A stretch of 5,063 nt of DNA from Kiritimatiellales bacterium (GTDB lineage Bacteria; Verrucomicrobiota; Kiritimatiellia; Kiritimatiellales; Pontiellaceae). Positions 4,875 through 5,063 of the stretch are shown here, one piece after another; the stretch's first letter is position 1; every line of letters begins with the position of its first letter. Position numbers and translations under genes: made by a program. The notes under the pieces were generated by a model that was given only the letters and a program-made list of their open reading frames with translations, searched no databases and had not been told where the DNA came from. Where the stretch lies: the NCBI GenBank assembly GCA_013042165.1, contig JABDQT010000229.1, forward strand, positions 1-5,063, given 5' to 3'.

Positions 4875-5063
4875 CTATCCAAAAGGTTTGATGGTTTGCA
4901 GCCCGGCAAAGGCCTGCGCGACGATACCTTCGTTATCTTCGAGGAAGAGAAGCTTGATGTTGGGGCCGGCATCGATGGTGAGGTAGACCTCCAGCCCCTC
5001 GGCGCGGACGCGCTGCACCTTGTGAATCTGCCCGATCGTTTCGGGTTGGAGATAAATGAGCGG
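4875..5063 (-). CDS. mvaD: Probable diphosphomevalonate decarboxylase, C-terminal 62 residues only
   Basis: The minus-strand frame runs from the right edge to a TAG at 4877-4875. The visible 62 residues include [21 protein letters not shown], then [13 protein letters not shown] and the terminal LQTIKPFG. The TIDAGPN motif followed by an I/V-K-hydrophobic strand is the signature near the C-terminus of mevalonate diphosphate decarboxylases (GHMP kinase superfamily). In characterised members its Asp is the catalytic residue that helps phosphorylate the tertiary hydroxyl before decarboxylation to isopentenyl diphosphate. That places the gene in the mevalonate route to isoprenoids. The start and most of the protein are outside the window. 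Only 3 nt separate it from mutM on the same strand. A related GHMP-family enzyme is the main alternative. Confidence 0.75.
   Translation of the reverse strand, partial: PLIYLQPETIGQIHKVQRVRAEGLEVYLTIDAGPNIKLLFLEDNEGIVAQAFAGLQTIKPFG

Noticed and set aside
1..5063. CRISPR arrays, tRNA or rRNA genes, insertion sequences and phage attachment sites.
   Set aside because: No regularly spaced repeats, cloverleaf-like sequence, transposase-like protein or flanking terminal repeats were seen on either strand.

Overview
This looks like a bacterial chromosomal segment from a Gram-negative organism with an exosortase/PEP-CTERM surface-protein system. The sorting tails (IPEP[ST/AT]ALLLGF, a hydrophobic stretch, then a basic RK-rich end), the moderate GC content and the mevalonate-pathway gene next door would suit an environmental member of the PVC superphylum, such as a Kiritimatiellota- or Verrucomicrobia-like lineage. 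That taxonomic guess is inference and not strongly supported.

The left four-fifths of the window (about 1-4043) holds four consecutive plus-strand genes for secreted PEP-CTERM proteins. By sequence they fall into two paralogous pairs in a mirrored order A-B-B'-A'. Genes 1 (2-691, 5' end outside the window) and 4 (3267-4043) share one beta-rich ectodomain. Genes 2 (1006-1635) and 3 (2271-2927) share a different one. All four end in the same kind of roughly 30-residue sorting tail. Genes 1 and 2 are each closed by a strong intrinsic terminator of the same design. Genes 3 and 4 have no clear terminator but share a 40-bp AT-rich element upstream that is probably their promoter or regulator. They therefore look like four separately transcribed units, not one operon. 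No exosortase or polysaccharide-synthesis gene is visible here.

The right end (4044-5063) is on the minus strand. The C-terminal 62 residues of a probable diphosphomevalonate decarboxylase are followed after 3 nt by a complete mutM/fpg DNA glycosylase gene, which suggests co-transcription. The mutM stop codon abuts the stop codon of PEP-CTERM gene 4 with no base between them, so the two transcription units converge tail to tail.

The intergenic stretches (about 310, 635 and 340 bp between successive PEP-CTERM genes) contain putative promoters, inverted repeats and one possible 34-codon leader ORF. I recognise no tRNA, rRNA, CRISPR array or insertion sequence. The most notable signal is the local mosaic family: ectodomains, sorting tails, terminators and upstream elements are shared between different pairs of neighbours.
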